This document shows, in pieces, positions 36,580-45,540 of a DNA stretch of 64,000 bases; positions within the stretch are counted from its first letter, which is position 1; each line of letters begins with the position of its first letter. The DNA is from Limnobacter olei. Its GTDB lineage: Bacteria > Pseudomonadota > Gammaproteobacteria > Burkholderiales > Burkholderiaceae_B. The DNA lies in contig NZ_JARFJD010000020.1 of the NCBI RefSeq assembly GCF_029087225.1, positions 1 to 64,000 on the forward strand, read 5' to 3'. The notes beneath the pieces are model-generated. The model was not told where the DNA came from, did no database searches, and was given only the letters and a program-made list of their open reading frames with translations. The position numbers and the translations under genes were made by a program.

Positions 36580-38070
36580 ATGAATGCGCCCACCGAAGAC
36601 TTTGTACTGAATGCCGCCCAGCGCGCAGAGGTAATCGCCGGACTGAACCAGATTCTGCCTGCACACGCTGTTTTGCACGAAGTTGAAGACACCAAACCCT
36701 ATGAATGCGATGGCCTGAGCCTGTTTCGCCAGCTGCCCATGGTGGTGGCCTTGCCGGAAACAGAAGATCAAGTCGTTCAAATCCTGAAACTGGCCAATCG
36801 TCTGAATGCTCCGGTGGTTGCTCGTGGTGCGGGCACTGGTTTGTCTGGCGGTGCACAGCCCCACAAGCACGGCATACTTCTGGGCATGGCCAAGTTCAAC
36901 AAAATCCTGAAAGTGGATGTGCAATCGCGCAGCGCTGTGGTGCAGCCTGGTGTTCGCAACCTGGCTATTTCCGAGGCAGTGGCCCAACACCAGCTTTATT
37001 ACGCACCCGACCCCTCCAGCCAAATTGCCTGCACCATTGGCGGCAATGTGGCCGAAAATAGTGGTGGCGTGCATTGCCTGAAGTACGGCCTTACCGTGCA
37101 CAACGTGTTAAAGGTGCGCGCCATCACCATTGAGGGCGAAATCGTCGAATTCGGTTCTGAAGCACCCGATGCTCCCGGCCTTGAATTGATGAATTTGGTG
37201 ATTGGCTCTGAAGGCATGCTGGCTGTGGTTACTGAAGTCACCGTAAAACTGGTGCCCAAACCCGCACTGGCACAGGTCATTATGGCCAGCTTCGACGATG
37301 TAGCCAACGCAGGCAATGCCGTGGCTGCCGTGATTGCTGCCGGCATTATTCCCGCTGGCCTTGAAATGATGGACAAGCGCGCCAGCCAAATGGTTGAGCC
37401 TTTCGTGAAAGCTGGTTACGACACTGAAGCCGAAGCCATTTTGCTGCTTGAAAGCGATGGCACCCCGGAAGAGGTGGCCGAAGAAATCGCGGAAATGACC
37501 CGCGTGCTGAACGGCTGCGGTGCCACCGCCATCAAGGTGTCGCAAAGCGAAGCTGAGCGCCTGAAGTTTTGGGCGGGGCGCAAGAATGCATTTCCTGCTG
37601 CTGGCCGCGTGTCACCCGATTATTATTGCATGGACGGTACCATTCCCCGCAGAAGCCTGGCCCGTGTACTCAACGCCATCACCGAGATGGAAAAGAAATA
37701 CGACATGCGCTGCGCCAACGTGTTTCATGCAGGCGACGGCAATTTGCACCCCCTGATACTATTTGATGCCAACAAGCCCGAGGAAATTAAACGCGCCGAA
37801 GATTTCGGCGCCGAAATTCTGGAACTGTGCGTCGAAGTGGGCGGCACCGTAACGGGTGAGCACGGCGTGGGCATCGAGAAAATCAACCAGATGTGCGTGC
37901 AATTTTCACGTGCTGAACTGGATGCATTTTTCGCAGTGAAGAAAGCCTTCGACGAACCTGGTTTGCTCAACCCTGGCAAGGCCATTCCAACCCTGCACCG
38001 CTGTGCCGAATACGGCCGCATGCATGTGCATGGTGGCCAAGTGCCTTTTGCAGACCTGCCCCGCTTTTAA
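36580..38070 (+). CDS. glcD: Glycolate oxidase subunit GlcD
   Basis: A 496-residue FAD-linked oxidase subunit. The PCMH-type FAD-binding motif is VVARGAGTGLSGGA with GGNVAENSGGVHCLKYG. The C-terminal part has NVFHAGDGNLHPLILFD and TGEHGVGIEK, diagnostic of the GlcD/D-lactate dehydrogenase group. With GlcE and GlcF it oxidises glycolate to glyoxylate and feeds electrons to the respiratory chain. The ATG follows GAGG. glcE starts 12 bases after the stop, forming glcDEF. Confidence 0.95.
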   Translation: MNAPTEDFVLNAAQRAEVIAGLNQILPAHAVLHEVEDTKPYECDGLSLFRQLPMVVALPETEDQVVQILKLANRLNAPVVARGAGTGLSGGAQPHKHGILLGMAKFNKILKVDVQSRSAVVQPGVRNLAISEAVAQHQLYYAPDPSSQIACTIGGNVAENSGGVHCLKYGLTVHNVLKVRAITIEGEIVEFGSEAPDAPGLELMNLVIGSEGMLAVVTEVTVKLVPKPALAQVIMASFDDVANAGNAVAAVIAAGIIPAGLEMMDKRASQMVEPFVKAGYDTEAEAILLLESDGTPEEVAEEIAEMTRVLNGCGATAIKVSQSEAERLKFWAGRKNAFPAAGRVSPDYYCMDGTIPRRSLARVLNAITEMEKKYDMRCANVFHAGDGNLHPLILFDANKPEEIKRAEDFGAEILELCVEVGGTVTGEHGVGIEKINQMCVQFSRAELDAFFAVKKAFDEPGLLNPGKAIPTLHRCAEYGRMHVHGGQVPFADLPRF

Positions 38071-38082
38071 AAGAACGAGACC

Positions 38083-39165
38083 ATGAGCGACTTTATCGAC
38101 GACCTGTGTAAGCAGGTGGAACTGGCTGCACGCAACAACACGCAAATTCGCCCGGTGGGTGGCGGCACCAAAAACTTTTATGGTGGCCCCTTGCAAGGCA
38201 TTGAGGTGGACATGCGCCAATGGGCTGGCATTGTGGAGTATGAGCCAACGGAGTTGGTAATCACGGTAAAACCAGGCACGCCGCTGGCTGAAGTGGAAGC
38301 GGCACTGGCTGCGCAAAAGCAGGAATTGGCATTTGAGCCACCTAGGTTGAGCGCCGGCGGTACCATTGGCGGCGCCATCGCCAGCGGCCTGGCTGGCCCG
38401 GCTCGTTTAAGCCGTGGTGGCGTGAAAGATTACGTACTGGGCTGCACCCTTTTGGATGGCAAGGGCCAACTGCTGCACTTTGGCGGCGTGGTGATGAAAA
38501 ACGTGGCCGGTTACGATGTATCCCGGGTTATTCCCGGCAGCATGGGCACGCTGGGCATTGTCACTGAACTGTCAATCAAGGTCATGCCGGTTGCACCCGC
38601 TGAAGCCACCCTGCAGTTCGAGATGGACGTCAACAAAGCCATTTCGCAAAGCAATGAATGGTTGTCCAAACCCTTGCCCATTTCGGCCACGTTCTTTGAG
38701 AATGGCAAGCTGACTGTGCGCCTGCGTGGTGCCAGTGCCGCGGTGCAGGCAGCCATTAAAAACATGGGTGGGCAGGAAATCGAGGTGCAGCAGGCACAAG
38801 CCTTCTGGACAAGCGTACGCGACCAGCAACATGAGTTTTTCAGCCGCGAAGGCGATTTGTGGCGCTTGGCCGTGCCACCCACCACAGTAGATTTGGCCAT
38901 GCATGGTCAAAGTGTGCATGAATGGGGCAGTGGTTTGCGCTGGTTCCGTGCAGATGACTCTTCTGCTGCAAATGCCGAACAAATTCGCGCAATAGCCAAA
39001 CGCGTGGGCGGCCATGCCACTTTGTACCGAACTGCCAACGAAGCTGCGCGCGTTCACGCATTCCAGCAACCCGATGCGGTAATGCTGAAACTACAGCGTC
39101 GCCTGAAAGAACAATTCGACCCGGCTGGTGTGTTCAGCATCAACCGCCTGTCACCTATTTTGTAA
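38083..39165 (+). CDS. glcE: Glycolate oxidase FAD-binding subunit GlcE
   Basis: A 360-residue subunit with an FAD-binding PCMH domain (IRPVGGGTKNFYGG; GGTIGGAIASGLAGPARLSRGGVKDYVLGC; GGVVMKNVAGYDVSRV). It lacks the full catalytic C-terminal part found in GlcD. It lies between glcD and glcF with gaps of 12 and 9 bases, so the three are translated from one mRNA. Length and motifs are typical. Confidence 0.94.
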   Translation: MSDFIDDLCKQVELAARNNTQIRPVGGGTKNFYGGPLQGIEVDMRQWAGIVEYEPTELVITVKPGTPLAEVEAALAAQKQELAFEPPRLSAGGTIGGAIASGLAGPARLSRGGVKDYVLGCTLLDGKGQLLHFGGVVMKNVAGYDVSRVIPGSMGTLGIVTELSIKVMPVAPAEATLQFEMDVNKAISQSNEWLSKPLPISATFFENGKLTVRLRGASAAVQAAIKNMGGQEIEVQQAQAFWTSVRDQQHEFFSREGDLWRLAVPPTTVDLAMHGQSVHEWGSGLRWFRADDSSAANAEQIRAIAKRVGGHATLYRTANEAARVHAFQQPDAVMLKLQRRLKEQFDPAGVFSINRLSPIL

Positions 39166-39174
39166 GCAGAGCCC

Positions 39175-40425
39175 ATGGACACCCAACTCGCCGACTGGAT
39201 CAAAGACACCCCCGATGGCAAGGCTGCCGACGCCATTTTGCGCAAGTGTGTGCACTGCGGTTTTTGCACGGCCACCTGCCCAACATACCAAATACTGGGC
39301 GATGAACTGGACAGCCCACGCGGTCGTATTTATTTGATCAAGCAAGTGCTTGAAGGCAAGCAGGTGACCCGCAAAACCCAGCAGCACCTGGACCGTTGCC
39401 TCACCTGCCGCAACTGCGAAACCACCTGCCCATCGGGCGTGAAATATGGCCAGTTGATCGACATTGGTCGCAAGATTGTTGACGAGCGGGTAGAACGCCC
39501 GATGTCGGAGAAGCTGACCCGTGAAAGCCTGAAAATGTTGATGACCAATCGCCCCATGTTCACAGCCGGGATGGCGATGGGCAAGGCAGTGCGCGGCATA
39601 CTGCCCGAAAGCATCAAGAAAAAAGTACCTGCCAAGCGCGCCACTTTGCCATTTGCAAGCACAGCCCACACCCGCAAAGTCATTTTGCTGAAAGGCTGTG
39701 TGCAGCCTGCAATGATGCCGTCGATTGACTCTGCAACATCGGTCATTCTCGATGCACTGGGCATTCAAAGCATGGTGATTCAGGAATCAGGTTGCTGTGG
39801 TGCAGTGAAGTTTCACCTGAACGACCATGCAGGCGGCCTTGCTCAAATGAAGACCAATATTGATGCATGGCATTCGCTGCTTGAAAGTGGCGAGGCTGAG
39901 GCCTTGGTGATGAATGCATCGGGCTGTGGTGTCACGGTTCGCGAGTACGCACATCACTTCGAGAACGACGCAGAATACGCGGCCAAAGCCAAACTGGTCA
40001 GCGAAAAAACCCTCGACATTGGCGAATTCATTACCCAACAAAACGAGGACGGGCTTGCCCGCTTGGGCACGAAAGTAAAAGCGGCCATTGAGCAGCAACG
40101 CATTCCCGGCACCATTGCATTTCACCCGCCTTGCACCTTGCAACATGGGCAGCAGATCAAAGGTGTGATCGAAAACGTGTTGACCACCTTGGGATTCAAG
40201 CTGACTCCCGTGGCAGATTCGCATTTGTGCTGTGGCTCGGCCGGCACCTATTCAGTATTGCAACCCGAACTGTCAAAAGAATTGAAGAAACGCAAACTGG
40301 CCAATTTGATGGCGGGCAAACCCCAAGCCATTGCATCGGCCAACATTGGTTGCTTGGGTCATTTGGAAAGCGATGCCACCGTGGACGTGCGGCATTGGGT
40401 GGAGTGGGTGGCACAAGCGATTTAA
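39175..40425 (+). CDS. glcF: Glycolate oxidase iron-sulfur subunit GlcF
   Basis: A 416-residue subunit with two 4Fe-4S motifs, CVHCGFCTATCPT and CLTCRNCETTCPSG. Two CCG domains follow, with ESGCCGAVKFHL and DSHLCCGSAGTYSV. It passes electrons from the GlcD/E flavins to the quinone pool. It is the last gene of glcDEF. No malate synthase, glc regulator or permease gene is nearby. Confidence 0.95.
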   Translation: MDTQLADWIKDTPDGKAADAILRKCVHCGFCTATCPTYQILGDELDSPRGRIYLIKQVLEGKQVTRKTQQHLDRCLTCRNCETTCPSGVKYGQLIDIGRKIVDERVERPMSEKLTRESLKMLMTNRPMFTAGMAMGKAVRGILPESIKKKVPAKRATLPFASTAHTRKVILLKGCVQPAMMPSIDSATSVILDALGIQSMVIQESGCCGAVKFHLNDHAGGLAQMKTNIDAWHSLLESGEAEALVMNASGCGVTVREYAHHFENDAEYAAKAKLVSEKTLDIGEFITQQNEDGLARLGTKVKAAIEQQRIPGTIAFHPPCTLQHGQQIKGVIENVLTTLGFKLTPVADSHLCCGSAGTYSVLQPELSKELKKRKLANLMAGKPQAIASANIGCLGHLESDATVDVRHWVEWVAQAI

Positions 40426-40442
40426 ACTAGCTGTCGAGCCAG

Positions 40443-40470
40443 GGAACTGAAAGGGCTGAACAATCACTAA
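40443..40470 (+). promoter_or_regulatory. Near-consensus HrpL-type box upstream of the 40.5 kb orphan
   Basis: GGAACT, 15 bases, TCACTAA. The -35 element is exact and one base differs in CCACNNA. It lies 18 bases after the glcF stop and 32 bases before the ATG at 40503. Confidence 0.5.
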
Positions 40471-40502
40471 GGGGTCCTTTCAATTTCACAACATGGATCA
40501 CC

Positions 40503-40955
40503 ATGACAATCAACAACTCCAACAGCACGGTTGTGCCACGCCAAATCAGTTCAATGACAAGGAACCTTAGCCAAATCGGTTTGGAGGAACAGGCAAGACC
40601 CACGAAAAAAGCAGCCTTGACCATCGCGAGTGAAACACTAAGAAATGAGCAAGCGCTACAAATCATTTGCCATTGCAACGCAATTAATCAAGAAATTCCA
40701 TTAATCAGGGTAAACACCCGAAGGGCTTTGTCCACCTATCTCATCGACAATCAGGTTAACAATCCCGGGCTTTTAACACAAAGACAAGAAGACTTGTGCG
40801 CTTGGACCTTGCTCGAGCATGCCGCACGAGAAGATCGGAATTACGGGAAAATTACATCTGGATTGATCAGCAGCTACGTGAGACCCACAGAAAAGCCCAG
40901 ATTCGAATCACTTGCCAAATCAATGAGCCTGAATCCCGCGAAGTATCTGGTGTGA
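40503..40955 (+). CDS. Orphan effector-like helical protein
   Basis: A 150-residue protein that I do not recognise. It begins with a Ser/Asn/Thr-rich stretch (MTINNSNSTVVPRQISSMTRN), as type III secretion signals often do, and is otherwise predicted helical with a Cys pair in ICHCNA. There are no membrane segments or enzymatic motifs. It stands alone between glcF and a convergent metallopeptidase gene, behind a near-consensus HrpL-type box. The ribosome site is not clear. Effector status is inferred from promoter, composition and context only. Confidence 0.55.
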   Translation: MTINNSNSTVVPRQISSMTRNLSQIGLEEQARPTKKAALTIASETLRNEQALQIICHCNAINQEIPLIRVNTRRALSTYLIDNQVNNPGLLTQRQEDLCAWTLLEHAAREDRNYGKITSGLISSYVRPTEKPRFESLAKSMSLNPAKYLV

Positions 40956-40973
40956 TCTGCTCATACGGGCAAA

Positions 40974-41567
40974 CTAATTTCGACATATCACCTGCCTACG
41001 GCTGTAGTAGCCAGGGTGCGAGGGCACCACTGGCATCATCATGTCTGCACCGTCAATGCTTCGAAGCACATCCTCGGTGCAGGCGGTAATACCCAAACTG
41101 GCCAGCCATTTGGTGGCAGCCTCGTCAGCATCCAGTTCAAACTGACGGTTCATGGCATGCAGTTTTTCCATGGTGGCCGGGTTGCGTTCAATCGCATCAA
41201 AAGCCATGTCAGGTGTAGGCTGGCCAGCCAGTTCCATGGCTTTAAAGCCTAATTTTTTCTGATGCTCCAGGTGCACATGGGCATACTCATGGGCGATCAC
41301 AAACAACACGCCATCCGGCGTTAAGCGGTTCAGAAAATCGGGATCCATAGTAAGCAGCGCGCCCTCGATGCGGTCAGACACGTAGGCCCTGCTCCAGGTT
41401 TTGGTCAGCTCCACTTGAAGCCTCATATTGGGCACGGCCTTGCCCAACTGAACTATTGCATGGTCAACGTCCGTGCGGGTTGCCGCCTGTGCGCTCGAGT
41501 AAAACAACAGAAAGCCCAGACAGGTGATCCGTACAAACCGCAAAACTTTGACCCATGCACGCCACAT
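40974..41567 (-). CDS. Secreted M48-like metallopeptidase
   Basis: A 197-residue exported protein with a hydrophobic signal sequence (VRITCLGFLLFYSSAQA) and a zinc-peptidase site, VIAHEYAHVHLEHQ (HExxH), with a downstream Glu in FELDADEAATKWL, the M48 third-ligand pattern. It is much smaller than BepA or HtpX and has no TPR region. Substrates are probably envelope proteins. The ATG at 41567 is chosen for GGAG at six bases; a TTG at 41579 is also in frame. nasS lies upstream on the same strand after a gap of about 67 bases. Confidence 0.8.
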   Translation of the reverse strand: MWRAWVKVLRFVRITCLGFLLFYSSAQAATRTDVDHAIVQLGKAVPNMRLQVELTKTWSRAYVSDRIEGALLTMDPDFLNRLTPDGVLFVIAHEYAHVHLEHQKKLGFKAMELAGQPTPDMAFDAIERNPATMEKLHAMNRQFELDADEAATKWLASLGITACTEDVLRSIDGADMMMPVVPSHPGYYSRRQVICRN

Positions 41568-41634
41568 ACTCCACTCCAACTTCGAGCAACATTACTTACT
41601 AAGTGTAATCACGACACCGGCGCCATGCAATTGG

Positions 41635-42621
41635 CTAGAAACCAAATGGCTTCAGACCGCTTGCAAACTGTTTGGCGTCCAGGGGTCGAAAACTGGTCAA
41701 GGCATGGGTTTCAACCACCAGCGATTCAAACATGGGGCGCTGATCTTCGGTCAACTCAGCGCCGTCAAACTGAATGAACGGATCGGTCCCACCCTTGATC
41801 GTTGCCAACAAAGCCATTTCAAGTACGGAGCCTGGCAAATTCACATGATCCGAAGTAGACAACCAAGCGGCAGCCTTGCTGCGATTCTCTATGCCGCCCT
41901 CCAGCCAAATACAGGCGCGACGCAAAGCATTCGTCAAACCAGTCATCGCCTCAGGATTTTCTTGAGCCCATGCACAGGTACAACCCAAGACTTTTTCGGG
42001 GGCCTTGGGCCACAAACCATTAGATGTCGCCACAATAGTGCCCAAACCCTCATTCACTGCCAAGGAATTGTAGGGTTCTCCCACACAAAATGCGTCAATC
42101 AAACCCGCTTGCAATGAACCCACCATGCGGATCGGCGGTACCACTTCAAAGCGCACATCCTGATCCGGATCAACATCGTTCAAGCGCAACCAACGGCGCA
42201 GCTGCAGGGTGTGCATCGAAAACGGGAACACCGTGCCGAATACCATCACACGCTCACCCCGGGATTTTGCCGCACGCAAGGCTGAGCCAAGGGTTTCACC
42301 CTCGACCAGCCCGGATATCAACGCCGCCAAGGCCTTGCTGACCGTAATCGCATTGCCACTCCGATTCAACACCAATGGTGCCAATACTTCTTTTTTGGGA
42401 GAACCACCCAAGCCCAACTGAAGAGCGATAGCCATGGGCGAAAGCATGTGTGCCGCATCAATTTCACCGTAGGCGAGCTTGTCGCGTAGCGTAGCCCAAG
42501 ACGCCTGCTTGACAAGTTCTACAGTCAAATTCTCCGCCTCGAAGAAACCCGTTTTCTGGGCCACCACAAACGGCGCAGAATCGGTCAAGGCGATCACGCC
42601 GATGCGAATTTCCTGTTGCAT
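41635..42621 (-). CDS. nasS: NasS, cytosolic nitrate/nitrite sensor (NrtA-like)
   Basis: A 328-residue protein with the binding-protein fold of NrtA/CmpA (IRIGVIALTDSAPFVVAQKTGFFEAENLTVELVKQASWATLRDKLAYGEIDAAHML) but no signal peptide, as expected for NasS. NasS binds the antiterminator NasT and releases it when nitrate or nitrite is present. The ATG overlaps the nasT stop codon (TAATG), giving strict coupling of the pair. The likely target, the nirB leader, is 10 kb away. No nitrate transporter genes are adjacent, so a transport role is unlikely. Confidence 0.9.
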   Translation of the reverse strand: MQQEIRIGVIALTDSAPFVVAQKTGFFEAENLTVELVKQASWATLRDKLAYGEIDAAHMLSPMAIALQLGLGGSPKKEVLAPLVLNRSGNAITVSKALAALISGLVEGETLGSALRAAKSRGERVMVFGTVFPFSMHTLQLRRWLRLNDVDPDQDVRFEVVPPIRMVGSLQAGLIDAFCVGEPYNSLAVNEGLGTIVATSNGLWPKAPEKVLGCTCAWAQENPEAMTGLTNALRRACIWLEGGIENRSKAAAWLSTSDHVNLPGSVLEMALLATIKGGTDPFIQFDGAELTEDQRPMFESLVVETHALTSFRPLDAKQFASGLKPFGF

Positions 42622-43244
42622 TACAAGCCACCTCCGCCCAACATTTCAAACACCTCAATCACGTTGCGGGCAGTGTCAACCAAACGCTGATTACGCTCCA
42701 TGGCAAGCTTGCGCATGGCGTGGTAGGCCTCGTCTTCATTAAAATTGCGGTGCTTCATCAACAGGCCTTTGGCTTTGTCAATCAGCTTGCGGTCTGCAAG
42801 TTGATCCCGGGTTTTCTGCAACTCGTTTTTTAGCGCCTGAAACTCACGAAAACGCGCCACCGCCACCTGCACAATGGGCCGAACCCGATCCGGGTTCATG
42901 CCGTCGGCCACGTAGGCACTCACGCCAGCCTTGATGGCGCTGGCAATCGTCTCTTCGTTGTCTTCATCCGAAAACATGATGACCGGCTTGGGATTGCTAC
43001 GCGACAACACGGCCATGTTTTCCAGGCAATCGCGATCGGGCGAGTCGATGTCCACAATCACGATGTCGGGTTGGGACACCGCCACATGCTCAACCAAACG
43101 ATCAGCAGAACTGAGACGGGACACCAACACATAACCTGCATCAAGCAAGGCGCGTTCCAGTATGGCAGCGCGGCCTGGTTCTTCGTCGACCAAGAGTACT
43201 TTCAGTGGAGGTGTGGCGGCTTTGCCGGTTTTGTTATTGACCAT
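42621..43244 (-). CDS. nasT: NasT, ANTAR-domain antiterminator
   Basis: A 207-residue regulator. The N-terminal receiver-like domain (LKVLLVDEEPGRAAILERAL; VIVDIDSPDRD; VIMFSDEDNEET) is followed by a coiled-coil linker and an ANTAR domain (LADRKLIDKAKGLLMKHRNFNEDEAYHAMRKLAMERNQRLVDTARNVIEVFEML). ANTAR domains bind paired RNA hairpins with A-x-x-G hexaloops and block terminators, here most likely in the nirB leader. The N-terminal tail before the receiver is about 14 residues. It is first of the nasT-nasS pair. Confidence 0.92.
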   Translation of the reverse strand: MVNNKTGKAATPPLKVLLVDEEPGRAAILERALLDAGYVLVSRLSSADRLVEHVAVSQPDIVIVDIDSPDRDCLENMAVLSRSNPKPVIMFSDEDNEETIASAIKAGVSAYVADGMNPDRVRPIVQVAVARFREFQALKNELQKTRDQLADRKLIDKAKGLLMKHRNFNEDEAYHAMRKLAMERNQRLVDTARNVIEVFEMLGGGGL

Positions 43245-43263
43245 GAACAGGTTTACTCATTCC

Positions 43264-43899
43264 TCAAGGAGCAAGGCGGGACATTGCCCATGAATCACCT
43301 TGCAAGGTGTAGGCCAGGCGATCGTGAAGTCGCGATGGACGGCCCTGCCAAAATTCAAAAAAATCGGGCACCAAACGGTAACCGCCCCAAAATGGTGGCC
43401 GTGTTTGCGGGTCACCCCGCTGTTCTTCCTGAGCCTGACGCACCCTGGCTTCAAGCACAGCACGGGAATCGATTACCTGGCTTTGCGGCGAAGCCCAGGC
43501 GCCCAACCTGCTACCTGCCGGTCGAGACAGGTAATAGGCATCAGACTCTTCAGGACTGCACTTCTCTACCCGCCCCTCGATTCGCACCTGTCGCTCCAGT
43601 TCTGTCCAGTGGAACAGAATGGCTGCATGCGGGTTCTGCGCCAACTCCTGGCCCTTGCGGCTTTCATAATTGGTGAAAAACGTAATGCCGCGCGCATCCA
43701 GCCCTTTGATCAACACAATCCGTGCTGAGGGTCGCCCCTTCGCATTGACTGTCGCAAGCGTCATGGCATTGGGTTCGGGCAAATCCGCATTCAAAGCCTG
43801 GTCAAACCAAAGCTTGAAGAAGTCGAGTGGATTGGCCAGGGCGTCGGCTTCGTCCAGTGTGGCTTGGGTATAGTCTTTTCGAAGATCAGCGATCGACAT
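43264..43899 (-). CDS. pdxH: Pyridoxamine 5'-phosphate oxidase
   Basis: A 211-residue FMN enzyme that makes pyridoxal 5'-phosphate. Family motifs include [61 protein letters not shown] and the C-terminal [20 protein letters not shown]. The ATG at 43899 has AGGAG at nine bases. The longer open frame to 44040 encodes an unrelated hydrophobic stretch overlapping xerD. It is divergent from xerD, with a shared promoter region of about 67 bases. Confidence 0.95.
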   Translation of the reverse strand: MSIADLRKDYTQATLDEADALANPLDFFKLWFDQALNADLPEPNAMTLATVNAKGRPSARIVLIKGLDARGITFFTNYESRKGQELAQNPHAAILFHWTELERQVRIEGRVEKCSPEESDAYYLSRPAGSRLGAWASPQSQVIDSRAVLEARVRQAQEEQRGDPQTRPPFWGGYRLVPDFFEFWQGRPSRLHDRLAYTLQGDSWAMSRLAP

Positions 43900-43966
43900 A
43901 AAACAAAACTCCTGGGTGCTGCTAAAGGTATCATGACCTTTATTTTCACATGCTGCCAGCACCACA

Positions 43967-44866
43967 ATGAAGAGCAATGCCGATCTCATCGACGAATTCT
44001 GCACCACTTTGTGGCTTGAAGAAGGATTGGCCAAAGCCACGCTACAGGCTTACCGCAGCGACTTGCAACAATTGGGAAACTGGCTGGATGAACAGTTTGC
44101 TGAAAACCTGATGCAAACCAGCAGTGAACACATCCGCAACCATGTACACGACCTGCTGGAATTAAAGCCCAGCAGCCTGAACAGAAAACTAAGCAGCTAC
44201 AAACGTTTTTATTTGTGGCTGAACACCACCAAGCAACGCGAAGACAATCCCTGCACCCAACTGCAAAGTGCCAAACGCGGCTTGCGCATTCCCAAAACCC
44301 TGAACGAGAGACAAGTACTGGACCTGCTGGCCGCACCCGACCTGAGCAACGCCGCAGGGCAGCGCGACAAGGCCATGCTTGAATTCATGTACGCCAGCGG
44401 CCTGCGGGTCAGTGAACTGGTGAACATGCCCTTGCGCGCTATCGACCTGAATGTTGGGGCAGTGAAGGTGCTGGGCAAAGGCAAGAAAGAACGCTTGGTG
44501 CCCATGGGCGAACCTGCAAGGCTGGCGATTCAGCTGTATTTGCAGCAGGCCCGTGGTGAGTTGTTGAAGGGGAAAACCAGCGACTTTTTATTCGTAACCC
44601 ACTTTGGGACACCGATGACACGGCAAGGCTTCTGGAAAAACATAAAGCGCCTGGCCTTGATTGCTGGAATCAATACCACGGTGAGCCCCCATGTATTAAG
44701 GCACGCATTTGCCACGCATTTGATCAACCACGGCGCCGACCTGCGTGTGGTGCAGTTGTTGCTGGGCCACGCCGACATTGGCACCACCCAGATTTACACC
44801 CATGTGGCCAAAGAACACCTGCACACCTTGCTCAATCAAAGCCACCCACGATCAAAAAGTCGCTAA
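43967..44866 (+). CDS. xerD: Site-specific tyrosine recombinase XerD
   Basis: A 299-residue recombinase. The N-terminal SAM-like core-binding domain ([27 protein letters not shown]) precedes the catalytic domain with the Arg in [11 protein letters not shown], the HxxR box [11 protein letters not shown], the His in [11 protein letters not shown] and the Tyr nucleophile in QIYTHV. It resolves chromosome dimers at dif together with XerC. Sequence and length fit the housekeeping XerD, and no phage or integron genes are near. plsY follows on the same strand. Confidence 0.93.
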   Translation: MKSNADLIDEFCTTLWLEEGLAKATLQAYRSDLQQLGNWLDEQFAENLMQTSSEHIRNHVHDLLELKPSSLNRKLSSYKRFYLWLNTTKQREDNPCTQLQSAKRGLRIPKTLNERQVLDLLAAPDLSNAAGQRDKAMLEFMYASGLRVSELVNMPLRAIDLNVGAVKVLGKGKKERLVPMGEPARLAIQLYLQQARGELLKGKTSDFLFVTHFGTPMTRQGFWKNIKRLALIAGINTTVSPHVLRHAFATHLINHGADLRVVQLLLGHADIGTTQIYTHVAKEHLHTLLNQSHPRSKSR

Positions 44867-44901
44867 AATCGACGCCAAAGCCCAACCACAAGGAGACACT
44901 T

Positions 44902-45510
44902 TTGCTTAATTTTGCCGCTGGCCTGCTGATCGCCTATTTGATTGGTTCCATTTCATTCGCAGTGGTTGTTTCCAAATTCGTGGGTTTGGCCGACCCACGC
45001 ACTTACGGCTCAAAAAATCCTGGTGCCACCAATGTACTGCGAAGCGGCAACAAAAAAGCAGCCGTGCTAACTTTGTTGGGTGATGCCTTGAAAGGCACGC
45101 TCGCAGTGGCGCTGGCCTTCCATTTTCAAGACCAATTGGGTTACAGCCGCACCGACATTGCCTGGATTGGACTGGCTGCATTCATCGGCCATTTGTATCC
45201 TGTTTTTTTCAAATTCGAAGGCGGCAAAGGCGTTGCCACCGCCCTGGGCGTACTGCTTGGTTTGAACTGGGTACTGGGCCTGGCCACCGCCATTACCTGG
45301 ATTGTAATTGCCTACTTCTTCCGCTATTCCTCGTTGGCAGCCTTGATCGCCGCGCTGTTTGCTGTGTTTTACAACGTACTGCTTTTTGGTATCAACGGGC
45401 AGGCTGCCGCAATCACGATTATGTCCGCATTGCTCATCTATCGACACAAGCAGAACATTGCCAATTTGATTGCAGGTAAAGAAAGCAAAATTGGGCAGAA
45501 GAAAAGTTAA
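44902..45510 (+). CDS. plsY: Acyl-phosphate:glycerol-3-phosphate acyltransferase PlsY
   Basis: A 202-residue polytopic membrane enzyme catalysing the first acylation in phospholipid synthesis. The three PlsY motifs are present: GSISFAVVVSKFVGLADPRTYGSKNPGATNVLRSGNKKAA, IGHLYPVFFKFEGGKGVATALG and the C-terminal loop near RHKQNI. The start codon is TTG at 44902 with a strong AAGGAGA. It converges on the large effector-like gene. Confidence 0.94.
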   Translation: MLNFAAGLLIAYLIGSISFAVVVSKFVGLADPRTYGSKNPGATNVLRSGNKKAAVLTLLGDALKGTLAVALAFHFQDQLGYSRTDIAWIGLAAFIGHLYPVFFKFEGGKGVATALGVLLGLNWVLGLATAITWIVIAYFFRYSSLAALIAALFAVFYNVLLFGINGQAAAITIMSALLIYRHKQNIANLIAGKESKIGQKKS

Positions 45511-45540
45511 GCACCAATATTGCTTTCTCGCTCTGTTTAC

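Noticed and set aside
43967-44866. Tyrosine recombinase considered as a sign of a mobile island
   Set aside because: Sequence and neighbours (pdxH, plsY) fit housekeeping XerD; no att repeats or cargo border seen.
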